Assembly (NCBI RefSeq): GCF_015905305.1
Contig: NZ_JADZLQ010000002.1
Location: forward strand, 620,001-684,000
Reading direction: 5' to 3'
Length of the DNA: 64,000 nucleotides
Origin: Pinirhizobacter soli
GTDB taxonomy: Bacteria; Pseudomonadota; Gammaproteobacteria; Xanthomonadales; Rhodanobacteraceae
In this document: positions 37,549 through 47,506 of the stretch, piece by piece
How the letters are laid out: each line of letters begins with the position of its first letter
How positions within the stretch are numbered: the stretch's first letter is position 1
Position numbers and translations under genes: made by a program
The notes under the pieces: generated by a model
What the model saw: the letters and a program-made list of their open reading frames with translations, nothing else
Told to the model about the DNA's origin: nothing
Databases searched by the model: none

Positions 37549-38859
37549 TCAGGCCTCGACGGGGGCCTCAGCTTCGAGCAGTTGCCGCAGCGGCGCGGCA
37601 TGCTCGTCGCCACCGGCCAAGGGAGCCAGGACGCTGCGCGGAGCGTCCAGGTCCAGGTGCCAGCCTGAATCATCGATGCGTTCGGCCGTGATCGCCCCGG
37701 CGGCCTTCAGCCGGGCATGCAGCCGGCCGGCACCCAGTGACAACGACACCGTGGCATGGACTCTTTCACCACCCAAGAGCTCGCCCAGCACCACCCGCAG
37801 GCCATCCAGGCCTTCGCCGGTAGCGGCCGAAAGCCACACCTGGGAAGGCTTGCCTTCGGCGTCGCGGTCGACCCGGGCCGGCAGGCCAGCCAGGTCGATC
37901 TTGTTCATGACGGACAGTTGCGGCACGTCGCCTGCGCCGATTTCCTCCAGCACGCCATTGACCACCCGTCGGAGGAGCTCGCGTTCGTCGTCGGCCGCGT
38001 CGCTGACATGCAGCAGGAGGTCCGCATCGCGGGCCTCGGCCAGGGTGGCGCGGAAGGCCGCGACCAGGTCGTGGGGCAGTTCCCGGATGAAGCCGACCGT
38101 ATCGGCCAGCACCGCAGGGCCGCAGGAGAGGTCGTCCACCTTGCGCACTGTAGGATCGAGCGTGGCGAACAGGAGGTCCGCCGCGTACACGCCACCGGTG
38201 GTGAGGGCGTTGAACAGGGTGGACTTGCCGGCATTGGTGTAGCCCACCAGGGCCACCCGCGGCACCGTGTTACGCAGGCGCGAGCGGCGTTGCTGGGTGC
38301 GCTGGGTCTGCACTTTTTCCAGGCGTTTGCTCAGCATCTTCACCCGCTCGCCGAGCAGGCGGCGGTCGGTTTCCAGCTGGGTTTCGCCAGGACCGCGCAG
38401 GCCGATGGCACCGCCGCGCTGGCTGTCCAGATGCGTCCAGCCGCGGACCAGGCGCGTGGCCAGGTGCTTCAACTGGGCCAGTTCAACCTCCAGCTTGCCT
38501 TCGTGCGAGCGGGCTCGCTGGGCGAAGATGTCCAGGATTAGCCCGGCGCGGTCGACCACGCGCACGGAGAGGTGTTTTTCCAGGTTGCGTTCCTGGACGG
38601 GAGTGAGGATGTGGTCCACCAGCACCACGTCCGCTTCCAGGGCGCGGACGGCCTCGGCGACCTCGTCGGCCTTGCCGGTACCGATGTAATACCGCGGATT
38701 GGGATCTTCCACTCGTGCAGCCACGTGGCCCAGCACTTCGGCACCAGCCGAGCGGACCAGTTCGGCGAATTCTTCCCCGCGGCGAACGCCGTCGCCCATG
38801 CTGCGCGAGTGCGGTAGCACCAGCAACGCCCGTTCGCCTTTCTTTTTTCTATCGAACAC
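37549..38859 (-). CDS. hflX: HflX ribosome-associated GTPase
   Basis: 436-residue GTPase that splits stalled ribosomes. An N-terminal HflX domain (LVLPHSRSMGDGVRRGEEFA, NPRYYIGTGKADEVAEAV) and a coiled-coil linker lead to the G domain: G1 GYTNAGKST near residue 208, G3 DTVGF, G4 NKID. GAIGLRGPGETQLETDRRLL is the family signature. The start is GTG at 38859 with GGCGGAA upstream. Lies between hfq and hflK in the conserved operon, 70 bp after hfq. Confidence 0.97.
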   Translation of the reverse strand: MFDRKKKGERALLVLPHSRSMGDGVRRGEEFAELVRSAGAEVLGHVAARVEDPNPRYYIGTGKADEVAEAVRALEADVVLVDHILTPVQERNLEKHLSVRVVDRAGLILDIFAQRARSHEGKLEVELAQLKHLATRLVRGWTHLDSQRGGAIGLRGPGETQLETDRRLLGERVKMLSKRLEKVQTQRTQQRRSRLRNTVPRVALVGYTNAGKSTLFNALTTGGVYAADLLFATLDPTVRKVDDLSCGPAVLADTVGFIRELPHDLVAAFRATLAEARDADLLLHVSDAADDERELLRRVVNGVLEEIGAGDVPQLSVMNKIDLAGLPARVDRDAEGKPSQVWLSAATGEGLDGLRVVLGELLGGERVHATVSLSLGAGRLHARLKAAGAITAERIDDSGWHLDLDAPRSVLAPLAGGDEHAAPLRQLLEAEAPVEA

Positions 38860-38875
38860 TAAGGTTGTTCCGCCT

Positions 38876-38903
38876 GGAGGCTACGGATCGTCCCGTAGCC
38901 TCC
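38876..38903 (-). promoter_or_regulatory. Perfect 11-bp hairpin between hfq and hflX
   Basis: GGAGGCTACGG (38876-38886) and CCGTAGCCTCC (38893-38903) with a 6-base loop. No T-run follows on either strand, so it is not a classic terminator. It may be an mRNA processing or stability element, or regulate hflX translation: its base is about 16 nt from the GTG. Confidence 0.55.
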
Positions 38904-38929
38904 CTTGGTGTAGGCGGACCGGGCCAGTA

Positions 38930-39196
38930 TCAAGCGTCCGCTTCGATCCCGGCCACACCACCCTCGGCATGGTTCTCGTGGCCGCCCACCCGCACGTTGC
39001 GGCTGGGCACGACGGTGGAGATGGCATGCTTGTAGACCATCTGGCAGACCTGGTTGCGCAACATCACCGCAAACTGGTCGAACGACTCGATGGTGCCCTG
39101 CAACTTGATGCCGTTGACCAGGTAGATAGCCACCGGGACACGCTCGCGGCGCATGGTGTTCAGGAACGGATCTTGCAACGACTGCCCTTTGGACAT
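38930..39196 (-). CDS. hfq: RNA chaperone Hfq
   Basis: 88-residue Sm-like protein that forms a hexamer and pairs small RNAs with mRNAs. Seen: N-terminal [20 protein letters not shown], Sm1 motif [20 protein letters not shown] and Sm2 [13 protein letters not shown] short disordered C-terminus follows ([10 protein letters not shown]). GGGGAG lies 8 bases before the ATG at 39196; an in-frame ATG at 39217 lacks such a site. Second gene of the miaA-hfq-hflX-hflKC unit. Confidence 0.97.
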   Translation of the reverse strand: MSKGQSLQDPFLNTMRRERVPVAIYLVNGIKLQGTIESFDQFAVMLRNQVCQMVYKHAISTVVPSRNVRVGGHENHAEGGVAGIEADA

Positions 39197-39232
39197 TTTT
39201 TCTTCTCCCCTCGCCAACCGACAGGACCAGGT

Positions 39233-39252
39233 AAAAAAGACGCCTTCCGGCG
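39233..39252 (-). terminator. Weak terminator or attenuator between miaA and hfq
   Basis: On the minus strand CGCC-GGAA-GGCG is followed by TC and six T. The stem is only four G-C pairs with a mismatch beyond it, so partial termination is the most I would claim. hfq commonly has additional promoters in this gap. Confidence 0.4.
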
Positions 39253-39313
39253 CCCCGGTCCCAAGTGCTTGGAATCTTAACTGCTTTTAAATCACGTTAG
39301 AAAGCGGTCTGCG

Positions 39314-40273
39314 TCACGCCGCCGAAAGTGGGACGAAAAGCCGGGTCGCGGCGGTCACGGATGCCTCCAAACCGCCGCGATCCGGGTCGAAAACCCGGGC
39401 ATCGAGCTGCCCCCGGAGCCAGGTCCGCTGCCGTTTGGCCAGCTGGCGGGTGGCGAAGACGCCCCGGTCGCGGAACTCAGGCAGGGACGTTGAGCCGTCC
39501 AGGTGTTCCCATGCCTGGCGATAACCCACCGCGCGGATGGCGGGCAGGTCGGGGTGCAGGTCGCCCCGCGCCCGGAGCTGGCGAACTTCATCGAGGAAGC
39601 CGTCGGCGAGCATCTGGTCGAACCGGGCGGCAATGCGTTCAGCCAGCGGGCCGCGGTCGGCGGGGACCAGGGCAAGCTTCAGGACCCGCCAGCCGAACGG
39701 CGTGCGCCTGGATTGTTGCTGTTCGCTCAAGGGGCGGCCGGTAAGTTCGATCACTTCCAGCGCCCGCTGGATGCGCTGGGCATCGCCAGGCTTGATCCGC
39801 TCGCCGGCGATGGGGTCCAGACGGGCCAGCCTCTCGTGCATCACGGCCCAACCTGCCTCCCTGGCTTCCCCCGCCAGGCGCGCCCGCACGTCGGGGTCGG
39901 CGTCGGGCAGGTTGGAAAGCCCTTCGTGCAAGGCGCGGAAATACAGCCCGGTGCCGCCGACTAGCAAGGGAATGTTGCCCCGGGCGTTGATGGCCTTCAT
40001 GGCCGGCACCGCATCGGCGGCAAATTCCGCCGCCGAGTAAGGCTGCGCCGGGTCGCGGATATCGATCAACGCATGCGGATAACGGGCTTGCGTTGCCCGG
40101 TCGGGTTTGGCGGTACCGATATCCATGCCGCGGTACACCAGCGCGGAGTCCACGCTCACCAGTTCGACCGGGAACTGATCGGCCAGCCTGCACGCCAGCG
40201 CCGTCTTGCCCGAGGCGGTCGGGCCCATCAGGAAGATGGCAAGAAGGCGTGAGTCGCTGGGCATGCGCGGCAT
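39314..40273 (-). CDS. miaA: tRNA dimethylallyltransferase MiaA
   Basis: 319-residue enzyme that adds a dimethylallyl group to A37 of tRNAs reading UNN codons. Walker A GPTASGKT near residue 18, then [34 protein letters not shown] and [10 protein letters not shown] are family hallmarks. ATGs at 40273 and 40264 are both possible starts. The gene begins 9 bp after the stop of the S46 peptidase on the same strand, so it may share that transcript; in many relatives mutL is at this place. Confidence 0.97.
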   Translation of the reverse strand: MPRMPSDSRLLAIFLMGPTASGKTALACRLADQFPVELVSVDSALVYRGMDIGTAKPDRATQARYPHALIDIRDPAQPYSAAEFAADAVPAMKAINARGNIPLLVGGTGLYFRALHEGLSNLPDADPDVRARLAGEAREAGWAVMHERLARLDPIAGERIKPGDAQRIQRALEVIELTGRPLSEQQQSRRTPFGWRVLKLALVPADRGPLAERIAARFDQMLADGFLDEVRQLRARGDLHPDLPAIRAVGYRQAWEHLDGSTSLPEFRDRGVFATRQLAKRQRTWLRGQLDARVFDPDRGGLEASVTAATRLFVPLSAA

Positions 40274-40282
40274 GGTAGCCGG

Positions 40283-42445
40283 TTAGTGCCCCTTGCTTGC
40301 CGGCACGCCAAGCTCCTGCAGCAATGCAGGCGATGGGTACACCTTGTCCATCAGCCAGCGCATGTAGCGCATGTCCACGTGGATAGCCCGCTTGTAGCGA
40401 GGGTCGTACATCCAGCTGGCGCTGACCGCTTCCCAGTTGCTGTCGAAGTTCAGCCCCACCAGTTCACCGCGGGCATTGAGCACTGGCGAGCCGGAGTTGC
40501 CGCCGGTGGTATCGAGGTTGGAGAGGAAGTCGACCGGCAGACTGCCAAGCTTGGTGTCCGCGTAGCTTCCGAAGTCACGCTTGCCAATCGCCGCCAGCAA
40601 CGGTGCGGGCGCATCGAAGGGGATTTTTCCGGTGTTCTTTTCCACGATGCCTTCGACGGTGGTGAGCGGCGCATACGTCACCGCGTCGCGTGCCTTGAGC
40701 GGCGTCACCTTGCCGTAGCTCACTCGCAAGCTGCCGTTCGCGTCCGGATACACCGCCTTGCCCTGCGATTGCCGGTAGGCGATCAAGGCATGCATGTAGG
40801 TCGGGCGCAGGCGCATCAGATCGCCTTCGCGCGCCTTGCGTTCATCGTCCATGCGCAGCAAGGCCGGACGCAAGGTGCGCGAGAGCACCAGCAGGGCGTC
40901 GTCGGCGCCGGCCACTTCGCCCGGTGCCGCGTCAAACCACTTCAGGCGCGTGGCTTCGTCACCCAGCTTCGTGGCGCCGTATATCTTGTCCAGGGCTGTT
41001 TTCAGGCTCTCAGGTGTACGTCCGAAAGCCTTGTCGAACTCGGGAACGCGCTCGGTATCGGGCAGCTTCTGGTACCGGGCGAGCGCCACCGTGATCAGTG
41101 CTTCCTCCACCGCCGGCTGGTAGCGGCGCGAGACCTGCTTCAACTGGCTGCGGATCAGTTCCTCGTCGCGCTTCTGGTAACCCGATTCCCGCTCGGCGTC
41201 GGGCTTTGCACGCTCCAGTGCCAGGCGGTCGATCGATAGCGCCGCGCGCATCAGCTGGGTTTGCGAGGTGAATACGCCCAGGACGAGGTCACGCCCGCGC
41301 ACGCCCTTGCCTGCATCGAGCACGCCGGAGAGCGCATCGATGCCGGCTTTGGTTGCAGCAGCATCGGGCCGCGCCGCAAGCCAGGCCAGCATGGCTTTCT
41401 CGTCGTCGGCGCGCACGGTTACCGCATCGCTGCGGCGCAGACCCTCCAGTTCCCCCGAGTAGCGCTTGATCACGTTCTTCAGCGATTGCAGTTGCGATGC
41501 GTAGCGGATCTCAGCGTCCTTGTCGTTCTTGCCGGCGGCTTCGATCACGTCCTGAAGTTCGGTGAGCAGGTCCACCGTGGTCGGCAGGCGCCACTGCACC
41601 TGGTCGGCGAATTCATCGGCGGTACGGTGGCGATAGGTGATGCCCGGGTAGCCCGCCAGCATGACGAAGTCGCCCTCGGCCACCCCAGTGCGGGCCACCT
41701 GCAGGTGCGCCGGCGGATGGTAGGGCTGGTTTTCCGGCGAATAGTCGGCAGGCTTGCCGTCCTTGCCCACATAGGCGCGCAGCACGGTGAAATCGCCGGC
41801 ATGGCGCGGCCAGACGAAGTTGTCCACTTCGTCGCCGTAGTTACCGATCGCGCGCGGTGGGGCGTAGACCAGGCGCAGGTCGCGCAATTCCAGCTGCTTC
41901 ACCAGGTAAAAATCGGTGCCGTAGAACATGTTGGCGACCGAACACTTGATGCCCTCGCCCTGCTCGCATTCGGCCACCAGCTTCTTGCTGGCGGCGTCCA
42001 CGGCGTCGTAGTAGGCGCGGCCGGTGGTGCCGCGGGCGCCTGCGAGCACCTTGTCGGTGACCTTGTCGAAGCCTACCGTCACGCGCAGCCGGTAGTCGGG
42101 GTTGGCCGGGAGCTCGCCGGCGCGGTCGGCGGCCACGTAGCCCTGGGTAATCAGGTCCCGGTCGGGCTTGGAGTTGTACTGGATCACCCCGAAAGCCACG
42201 TGGTGGTTGGTCACCACCAGGCCGTCGGCCGAGACAAAAGCCCCGGTACCGCCACCGATCTTGACCACGGCGGAAAGCGGCGGCCGGGTAAGGTCAGCCA
42301 GTTCCGCCGGATTGCCCTTGAAACCGGCCAGGGCCAGTGGTTTGGCAATGGAGGGGAGCTGCGAGGGCAGCCACATGCCTTCATCGGCGCGGACGTCGGT
42401 GGCCAGCGCCATGGCGGCGCCCAGCACGGCAGTTCGGACTTTCAT
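40283..42445 (-). CDS. S46 family dipeptidyl-peptidase (DPP7/DPP11 type)
   Basis: About 720 residues, secreted to the periplasm (signal peptide cleaved near VRA-DEG). It removes dipeptides from the N-terminus of peptides and supports peptide growth. A chymotrypsin-like fold split by a helical domain is expected. Seen: VTNHHVAFGVIQ with the catalytic His (about 82), GNYGDEVDNFVWPRHAGDF with the catalytic Asp, and TGGNSGSPVLN with the Ser (about 648). Eighteen residues after that Ser, where DPP11 has Arg (acidic specificity) and DPP7 has Gly, this protein has Ser (LNFDSNWE). Specificity is therefore open. Start ATG 42445. Confidence 0.94.
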   Translation of the reverse strand: MKVRTAVLGAAMALATDVRADEGMWLPSQLPSIAKPLALAGFKGNPAELADLTRPPLSAVVKIGGGTGAFVSADGLVVTNHHVAFGVIQYNSKPDRDLITQGYVAADRAGELPANPDYRLRVTVGFDKVTDKVLAGARGTTGRAYYDAVDAASKKLVAECEQGEGIKCSVANMFYGTDFYLVKQLELRDLRLVYAPPRAIGNYGDEVDNFVWPRHAGDFTVLRAYVGKDGKPADYSPENQPYHPPAHLQVARTGVAEGDFVMLAGYPGITYRHRTADEFADQVQWRLPTTVDLLTELQDVIEAAGKNDKDAEIRYASQLQSLKNVIKRYSGELEGLRRSDAVTVRADDEKAMLAWLAARPDAAATKAGIDALSGVLDAGKGVRGRDLVLGVFTSQTQLMRAALSIDRLALERAKPDAERESGYQKRDEELIRSQLKQVSRRYQPAVEEALITVALARYQKLPDTERVPEFDKAFGRTPESLKTALDKIYGATKLGDEATRLKWFDAAPGEVAGADDALLVLSRTLRPALLRMDDERKAREGDLMRLRPTYMHALIAYRQSQGKAVYPDANGSLRVSYGKVTPLKARDAVTYAPLTTVEGIVEKNTGKIPFDAPAPLLAAIGKRDFGSYADTKLGSLPVDFLSNLDTTGGNSGSPVLNARGELVGLNFDSNWEAVSASWMYDPRYKRAIHVDMRYMRWLMDKVYPSPALLQELGVPASKGH

Positions 42446-42590
42446 GGGTCTTCCTTGGGGTGTGCCCTGCACTCGCGCAGGATTTCACGAAACATAGACC
42501 GAACCCGGCCTTACGGGCAAACCCACCCCCTCCCCTCGTATAATCCGTGGTTTGGCCCGTACCCCGCGGGCGCCCGCACGGAACTACCCC

Positions 42591-43625
42591 ATGCAGCAGA
42601 CGATGAAAGCCCTGGTCAAGCGCAAGCCCGAGCAGGGCATCTGGATGGAAGAAGTGCCGGTGCCGGAAGCCGGCCCGAACGAAGTGCTGATCAAGATGGA
42701 AAAAACCGCCATCTGCGGCACGGACCTGCACATCTACAAATGGGATGAATGGTCCCAGCGCACCATCACGCCGGGCCTCACCATCGGCCACGAGTTCGTC
42801 GGCCGCATCGCGGCGATCGGCCCGGGCGTCACCGGCTACAAGATCGGCGACCGCGTCTCGGCCGAGGGCCACATCGTCTGCGGACATTGCCGCAACTGCC
42901 GCGCCGGCCGCCAGCACCTGTGCCCGAACACCGTCGGCATCGGCGTGAACCGCAACGGCGCCTTCGCCGAATACATGACCATGCCAGCCTCCAACCTGTG
43001 GCCGATCCCCGACCAGATTCCCTCGGAACTTGCCGCGTTCTTCGACCCGTACGGCAACGCCGCGCACTGCGCGCTGGAATTCGACCTGATCGGCGAAGAC
43101 GTGCTGATCACCGGCGCCGGCCCGATCGGCATCATTGCCGCCGGCATCGCCAAGCATGTGGGCGCACGTAACGTCGTGGTAACGGACGTCAATGATTATC
43201 GCCTGAAGCTTGCCGCCGACATGGGCGCCACCCGCGTGGTGAACGTGTCCAAGCAGTCGCTGAAAGAAACGGTGAAGGATCTGCACATCGAGGGCTTCGA
43301 CGTGGGCCTGGAGATGAGCGGCAACCCGCGCGCCTTCGCCGACATGCTCGACTGCATGTATCACGGCGGCAAGGTGGCCATGCTCGGCATCATGCCGCGC
43401 GGCGCGGGTATCGACTGGGACAAGGTGATCTTCAAGGGCCTTACCTTGCAGGGTATCTACGGCCGCCGCATGTACGAGACCTGGTACAAGATGACCCAGA
43501 TGGTCCTTACCGGCTTCCCGCTGCAGAAGGTGTTGACGCACCAGATCGCCATCGACGATTTCCAGAAGGGCTTTGACCTGATGGATGCCGGCAATTGCGG
43601 CAAGGTGGTTTGTTCCTGGAATTGA
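42591..43625 (+). CDS. tdh: L-threonine 3-dehydrogenase
   Basis: 344-residue zinc medium-chain dehydrogenase that oxidises L-threonine to 2-amino-3-ketobutyrate with NAD+. Catalytic zinc region [15 protein letters not shown] and GHEFVGRI; structural zinc cysteines in [15 protein letters not shown]; nucleotide fold [18 protein letters not shown]. Closely matches E. coli Tdh from [21 protein letters not shown]. Starts at ATG 42591, or at ATG 42603 where the similarity begins. The partner kbl lies 3.9 kb downstream beyond a large unrelated gene. Confidence 0.97.
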   Translation: MQQTMKALVKRKPEQGIWMEEVPVPEAGPNEVLIKMEKTAICGTDLHIYKWDEWSQRTITPGLTIGHEFVGRIAAIGPGVTGYKIGDRVSAEGHIVCGHCRNCRAGRQHLCPNTVGIGVNRNGAFAEYMTMPASNLWPIPDQIPSELAAFFDPYGNAAHCALEFDLIGEDVLITGAGPIGIIAAGIAKHVGARNVVVTDVNDYRLKLAADMGATRVVNVSKQSLKETVKDLHIEGFDVGLEMSGNPRAFADMLDCMYHGGKVAMLGIMPRGAGIDWDKVIFKGLTLQGIYGRRMYETWYKMTQMVLTGFPLQKVLTHQIAIDDFQKGFDLMDAGNCGKVVCSWN

Positions 43626-43650
43626 GGTAGGGGGCATTCTTGCCCCTACC
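43626..43650 (+). terminator. Hairpin after tdh (terminator-like, no T-run)
   Basis: GGTAGGGGGC pairs with GCCCCTACC with one bulged G across a short loop, right after the tdh stop. Without a following T tract it is either a Rho-type end or an RNA-stability hairpin. Confidence 0.45.
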
Positions 43651-43700
43651 CCCTCCAACCTGAGTAAACTCAGCCGAGGCAGGCCGGCAGTTCTCGGGAC

Positions 43701-43724
43701 GTGTACGGCAGCACAGCCGTACAC
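43701..43724 (+). promoter_or_regulatory. Perfect 9-bp inverted repeat upstream of the DUF748 gene
   Basis: GTGTACGGC (43701-43709), loop AGCACA, GCCGTACAC (43716-43724), 35 bp before the ATG. Operator or 5'UTR hairpin; nothing else identifies the binder. Confidence 0.4.
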
Positions 43725-43759
43725 CGTCGGCTCGCGATGTCAGCGGAGCATCGACCGTC

Positions 43760-46700
43760 ATGAATGACCCCATCGGCAACTCCCGCCTCGCGGCCGGCCG
43801 CGAACGTGCCGTGAGGCTCTATCGCTCGCATCGCTTGCGTAAGACCCTTCTGGTTCTTCTTGGCCTGATCCTGCTGTTCGGCGTGCTGGGGTTCCTCGCC
43901 GCCCCCTCGCTGATCAAGAGCCAATTGCAAACCCGGGCAACGGCGGCGCTCGGACGACCGGTCACTGTCGATGCCATACATCTGAATCCGTACACGCTGC
44001 GGCTGCAGCTGGACAAGTTGCATATCGGCGAAAAAGACGGCACATCGCCCTTCGTCGATATCGACCAGATCGTGGTCAATACGTCCTGGGCGTCGGTCTT
44101 CCGCATGACCCCGGTGCTGGACGAGCTGACGGTGCAGCGTCCACAGGTCCACATCACCCGCACCGCACCGCAGGAGTTCAATTTCAGCGACCTGCTCGAC
44201 CGTTTCGCGGCCAGGCCCGGCGAGCCGCCCTCGCCGCCCACGCGCTTCGCGCTGGCCAATATCAGCGTGCACAACGGCGACATCCAGTTCGACGACAAGG
44301 TGCAGAACGCCAAACATCGCGTCGACCAGCTGGAACTGGGCATACCTTTTATCGCGAACCTGCCCAGCCGCGTTGATGTGTATGTGCAGCCGCTGCTGGC
44401 CATGCGCGTGGACAATAGCCCGCTGCGCATCGACGGACAGACCAAACCCTTCGCCGATAGCCGCGATTCGACGATCAACTTCAAGCTCGATCAGCTCGAC
44501 CTTCCGCGCTACCTGAGCTACGTGCCGTCGAAACTGCCCGTTGCCATCCCCAGCGGCGTTCTATCGGGCCAGCTGCAACTGCACTTCGTAACGACCAAGG
44601 ACACATCGCAACTGCGGCTGGACGGCTCGCTGGCGATGGATGATTTCAAACTGGCCAATCACGACAATACGCCCTTGCTTGAGCTGGGCCGGGCCACCGC
44701 CACGCTCAATGATGTCGAGCCGTTGCTATCGCGCTATCACCTGGGCACGCTCAGTCTCGAACGTGCCACCCTGCACTACACCAGACTACCGGGCGGCCAC
44801 AGCAATTTCGACGCATTGACCGCGCCCGCGCCGCCGACTAATCCACCGGCCAAGCCCACGCAGGTCCGTATCGACACATTGACCCTGCAGGGATCGCGGC
44901 TGGACTACGCAGACCTGAGCGGCAAGGCCCCGGCCAGGCTTTCGCTGGAAAACCTCCATGGCACCCTGCGTGGCGTATCCACCGTGGCCGGCCCTGCCGG
45001 TAGCGTGGACATGGCCGGCCAGATGGCCGGCGGCAACATTGCCGCCAACGGCAAGATCGACCTGGTCGGCAATCACTATGTCGGCAAGGTCAACCTGAAG
45101 CAGGTTGCACTGGTCACCCTGGTGCCGCTGGCGCCACCCATGCTCAACGGCGAGATTACCGACGGTTCGATCGACGCCGACGCCCAGCTGCAAGCCAGCT
45201 GGGGCAGCGTGCTGAATGTGCATATGGAACCGGCGCAGGCGAGCCTGAATCATTTTGCGCTCAGCCCGAAGGGCAGCCGTGAGACGCCTGTCGCCTGGCA
45301 AAGCATGCACGCGGATATCGCCAAGTTCGACATGGCCGGTGGCGAAGCACGCTTGAACAGCCTGACCATCAGCGGTTTGAAAGTGGATGTCCGGCGCCTG
45401 CGCAACGGCCAGTTCGACCTGGCCAGCCTCATGCTGCCCAGCAAGCCGGCACCGCGCGGTGCGGCGACATCGCCGCCCTTCCACTGGAGCGTGGCGCATT
45501 TCGGACTGGACGATGGCACGGTCAACTTCAAGGACGACAACGCGACCGGCAAGAAAGCGGCCCTGGCGATCAAGGCCAGCAAGTTCGGCGTGGACGGCCT
45601 GTCGGACAATATGCGCCAGCCGATCAAGCTGGACTTGAATGGCGGCATCGGCAAAGGCACGTATAACGTCACAGGCTCGGTGAAGCCCGAACCGCTGGAT
45701 GCCGATCTACGCGTCAAGACGACACGCCTGGATATCGCGCCATTCGAGTCGTTGATCACCGTGCCTCTGAACGTGCGCATCGTAAGCGCACAGTTGGGAC
45801 TCAATGGGCGTGTCCGCTACGCCGACCGTGGCAAGCAGCCGGCGCGTATCGCCTATCAGGGGCAGGCCACGCTGGGTCGCGTACGCGTGCTGGACAAGAC
45901 GACCGACGATGAATTCCTGCACTGGAACAGCCTGGCCGCGTCGGGTGTGAATGTACGTATGGGCGAAGGCGCGCCGCAGGTGGATATCGGCGCCCTGTCG
46001 CTCGACGACTTCTACGCTCGCGTCATCGTCAACGCGACCGGGCGCATCAACCTGTCGGACGTCGTGGCCAATCCAGAAGCCGCCCCCGTTTCCGTCACGC
46101 GTGCTCAGGATGGTTCCACGACGACGCCCGCACCGGCGGCCGCCAGCACTGCACAAGTTGCGCAGGCCGCTCCCGCAAGCGCCTCATCGGCGCCCGCGGG
46201 GCCGCCACCGCAGATCCAGATCGGCCAGGTCGCCGTGTCGCATGGCCAGCTCAACTACACCGACAACTTCATCAAGCCCAATTACACGGCCAACATCACC
46301 GAGCTGGAAGGCAAGGTCGGCGCCTTCGGCACCGCCGCAGGCAACCCCCCTGCAGAATTGAACTTGAACGGCCAGCTCGACGATAACGCGCCGGTGGAGA
46401 TCGCAGGCACCATCAATCCACTGGCGCCGGTGGCCTTCCTCGACATCAAGGCCAAAGCCGATGGCGTGGAGCTCACCCACCTGTCGCCCTATTCCGGCAA
46501 ATATGCCGGCTACCCGATCACCAAGGGGCGGCTCAACGTCGATGTGCACTACCTGCTCGACCAGGGCAAATTGACCGCCGACAACCATATCTTCATCGAC
46601 CAGCTGACCTTCGGCGACCGTATCGAAGGCCCGGGCGTGAGCCATCTACCCGTAAAGCTCGCCGTGGCTTTGCTTAAGGATTCGCAAGGCCGGATCGATG

Positions 46701-47392
46701 TGCATGTACCGGTGTCCGGCTCATTGGACGATCCGCAGTTCAGTGTGGGCGGCCTGATCTGGCGTGCCATCGGAAACCTGATCGCCAAGGCCGCTACGGC
46801 GCCGTTCAAGCTGCTGGCCTCGGCATTTGGCGGCGGCAGCGGCGGACAGGATTTAGGTTATGTGGAATTCGCCCCCGGATCGAGCACGCTCACTGCAGAC
46901 AGTACGTCGCGGCTTGAAAAAATCGTCAAGGTTCTGAACGACAAAGAGTCATTGAACCTGGACATCATCGGGCGCATGGACCCCGCCTTCGATGAGAAGG
47001 GCCTGCGCCACGAGATGGTCGAGGACCTGATTCGCCACGAAGCGGGCAACGACGAGGACAACGCCGATCCAGCCAAGGCCCAGATGACGCCCGAGCAGCG
47101 CGATAACTACCTGGAAAAGGCCTACAAGCACGCGAAGTTCAAGAAGGAACGCAACATGGTCGGACTGACCAAATCGCAGCCGCCGGAAGAAATGCGCAAG
47201 CTTCTGGAAGAAAACATGCCGGTCGACCAGGACGCCCTGCGTCACCTGGCCGAACGGCGCGCCGATGCGGTGCGCCAGTGGCTGCGGGGCAAGGTGCCGG
47301 ATAACCGCGTCTTCGTTTCGGCGCCCAAGCTCGACGCCAAGGGCATCGACGACGGCGGCAAGACAACGCGCGTGGATTTCGGCCTGCATTGA
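43760..47392 (+). CDS. DUF748 / AsmA-like large envelope protein with OmpA-like C-terminal region
   Basis: 1210 residues. A cytoplasmic N-terminus of about 28 residues and one TM helix (30-52, LLVLLGLILLFGVLGFLA) are followed by a very long beta-rich periplasmic region with AsmA/DUF748-type repeats (SLIKSQLQTRATAALGRPVT, FNFSDLLDRF, GQLNYTDNFIKPNYTANITE, GRLNVDVHYLLDQGKL). An OmpA-like stretch near 1030-1210 begins YVEFAPGSSTLTADSTSRLE and ends with LAERRADAVRQWL. AsmA-like proteins are thought to bridge inner and outer membranes for phospholipid transport; that role here is inference. It lies between tdh and kbl on the same strand. Confidence 0.85.
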   Translation: MNDPIGNSRLAAGRERAVRLYRSHRLRKTLLVLLGLILLFGVLGFLAAPSLIKSQLQTRATAALGRPVTVDAIHLNPYTLRLQLDKLHIGEKDGTSPFVDIDQIVVNTSWASVFRMTPVLDELTVQRPQVHITRTAPQEFNFSDLLDRFAARPGEPPSPPTRFALANISVHNGDIQFDDKVQNAKHRVDQLELGIPFIANLPSRVDVYVQPLLAMRVDNSPLRIDGQTKPFADSRDSTINFKLDQLDLPRYLSYVPSKLPVAIPSGVLSGQLQLHFVTTKDTSQLRLDGSLAMDDFKLANHDNTPLLELGRATATLNDVEPLLSRYHLGTLSLERATLHYTRLPGGHSNFDALTAPAPPTNPPAKPTQVRIDTLTLQGSRLDYADLSGKAPARLSLENLHGTLRGVSTVAGPAGSVDMAGQMAGGNIAANGKIDLVGNHYVGKVNLKQVALVTLVPLAPPMLNGEITDGSIDADAQLQASWGSVLNVHMEPAQASLNHFALSPKGSRETPVAWQSMHADIAKFDMAGGEARLNSLTISGLKVDVRRLRNGQFDLASLMLPSKPAPRGAATSPPFHWSVAHFGLDDGTVNFKDDNATGKKAALAIKASKFGVDGLSDNMRQPIKLDLNGGIGKGTYNVTGSVKPEPLDADLRVKTTRLDIAPFESLITVPLNVRIVSAQLGLNGRVRYADRGKQPARIAYQGQATLGRVRVLDKTTDDEFLHWNSLAASGVNVRMGEGAPQVDIGALSLDDFYARVIVNATGRINLSDVVANPEAAPVSVTRAQDGSTTTPAPAAASTAQVAQAAPASASSAPAGPPPQIQIGQVAVSHGQLNYTDNFIKPNYTANITELEGKVGAFGTAAGNPPAELNLNGQLDDNAPVEIAGTINPLAPVAFLDIKAKADGVELTHLSPYSGKYAGYPITKGRLNVDVHYLLDQGKLTADNHIFIDQLTFGDRIEGPGVSHLPVKLAVALLKDSQGRIDVHVPVSGSLDDPQFSVGGLIWRAIGNLIAKAATAPFKLLASAFGGGSGGQDLGYVEFAPGSSTLTADSTSRLEKIVKVLNDKESLNLDIIGRMDPAFDEKGLRHEMVEDLIRHEAGNDEDNADPAKAQMTPEQRDNYLEKAYKHAKFKKERNMVGLTKSQPPEEMRKLLEENMPVDQDALRHLAERRADAVRQWLRGKVPDNRVFVSAPKLDAKGIDDGGKTTRVDFGLH

Positions 47393-47506
47393 AGTCAGTT
47401 GCCAACGTACCGGCAAGCGCCGCACTGTCGGGTGAAGTGGCCTGGAAATTGTCCCTGTCGTTGCCAGGGGCCATAATCGGGTTTTCCCCTCGATGGAACA
47501 TTCCCC

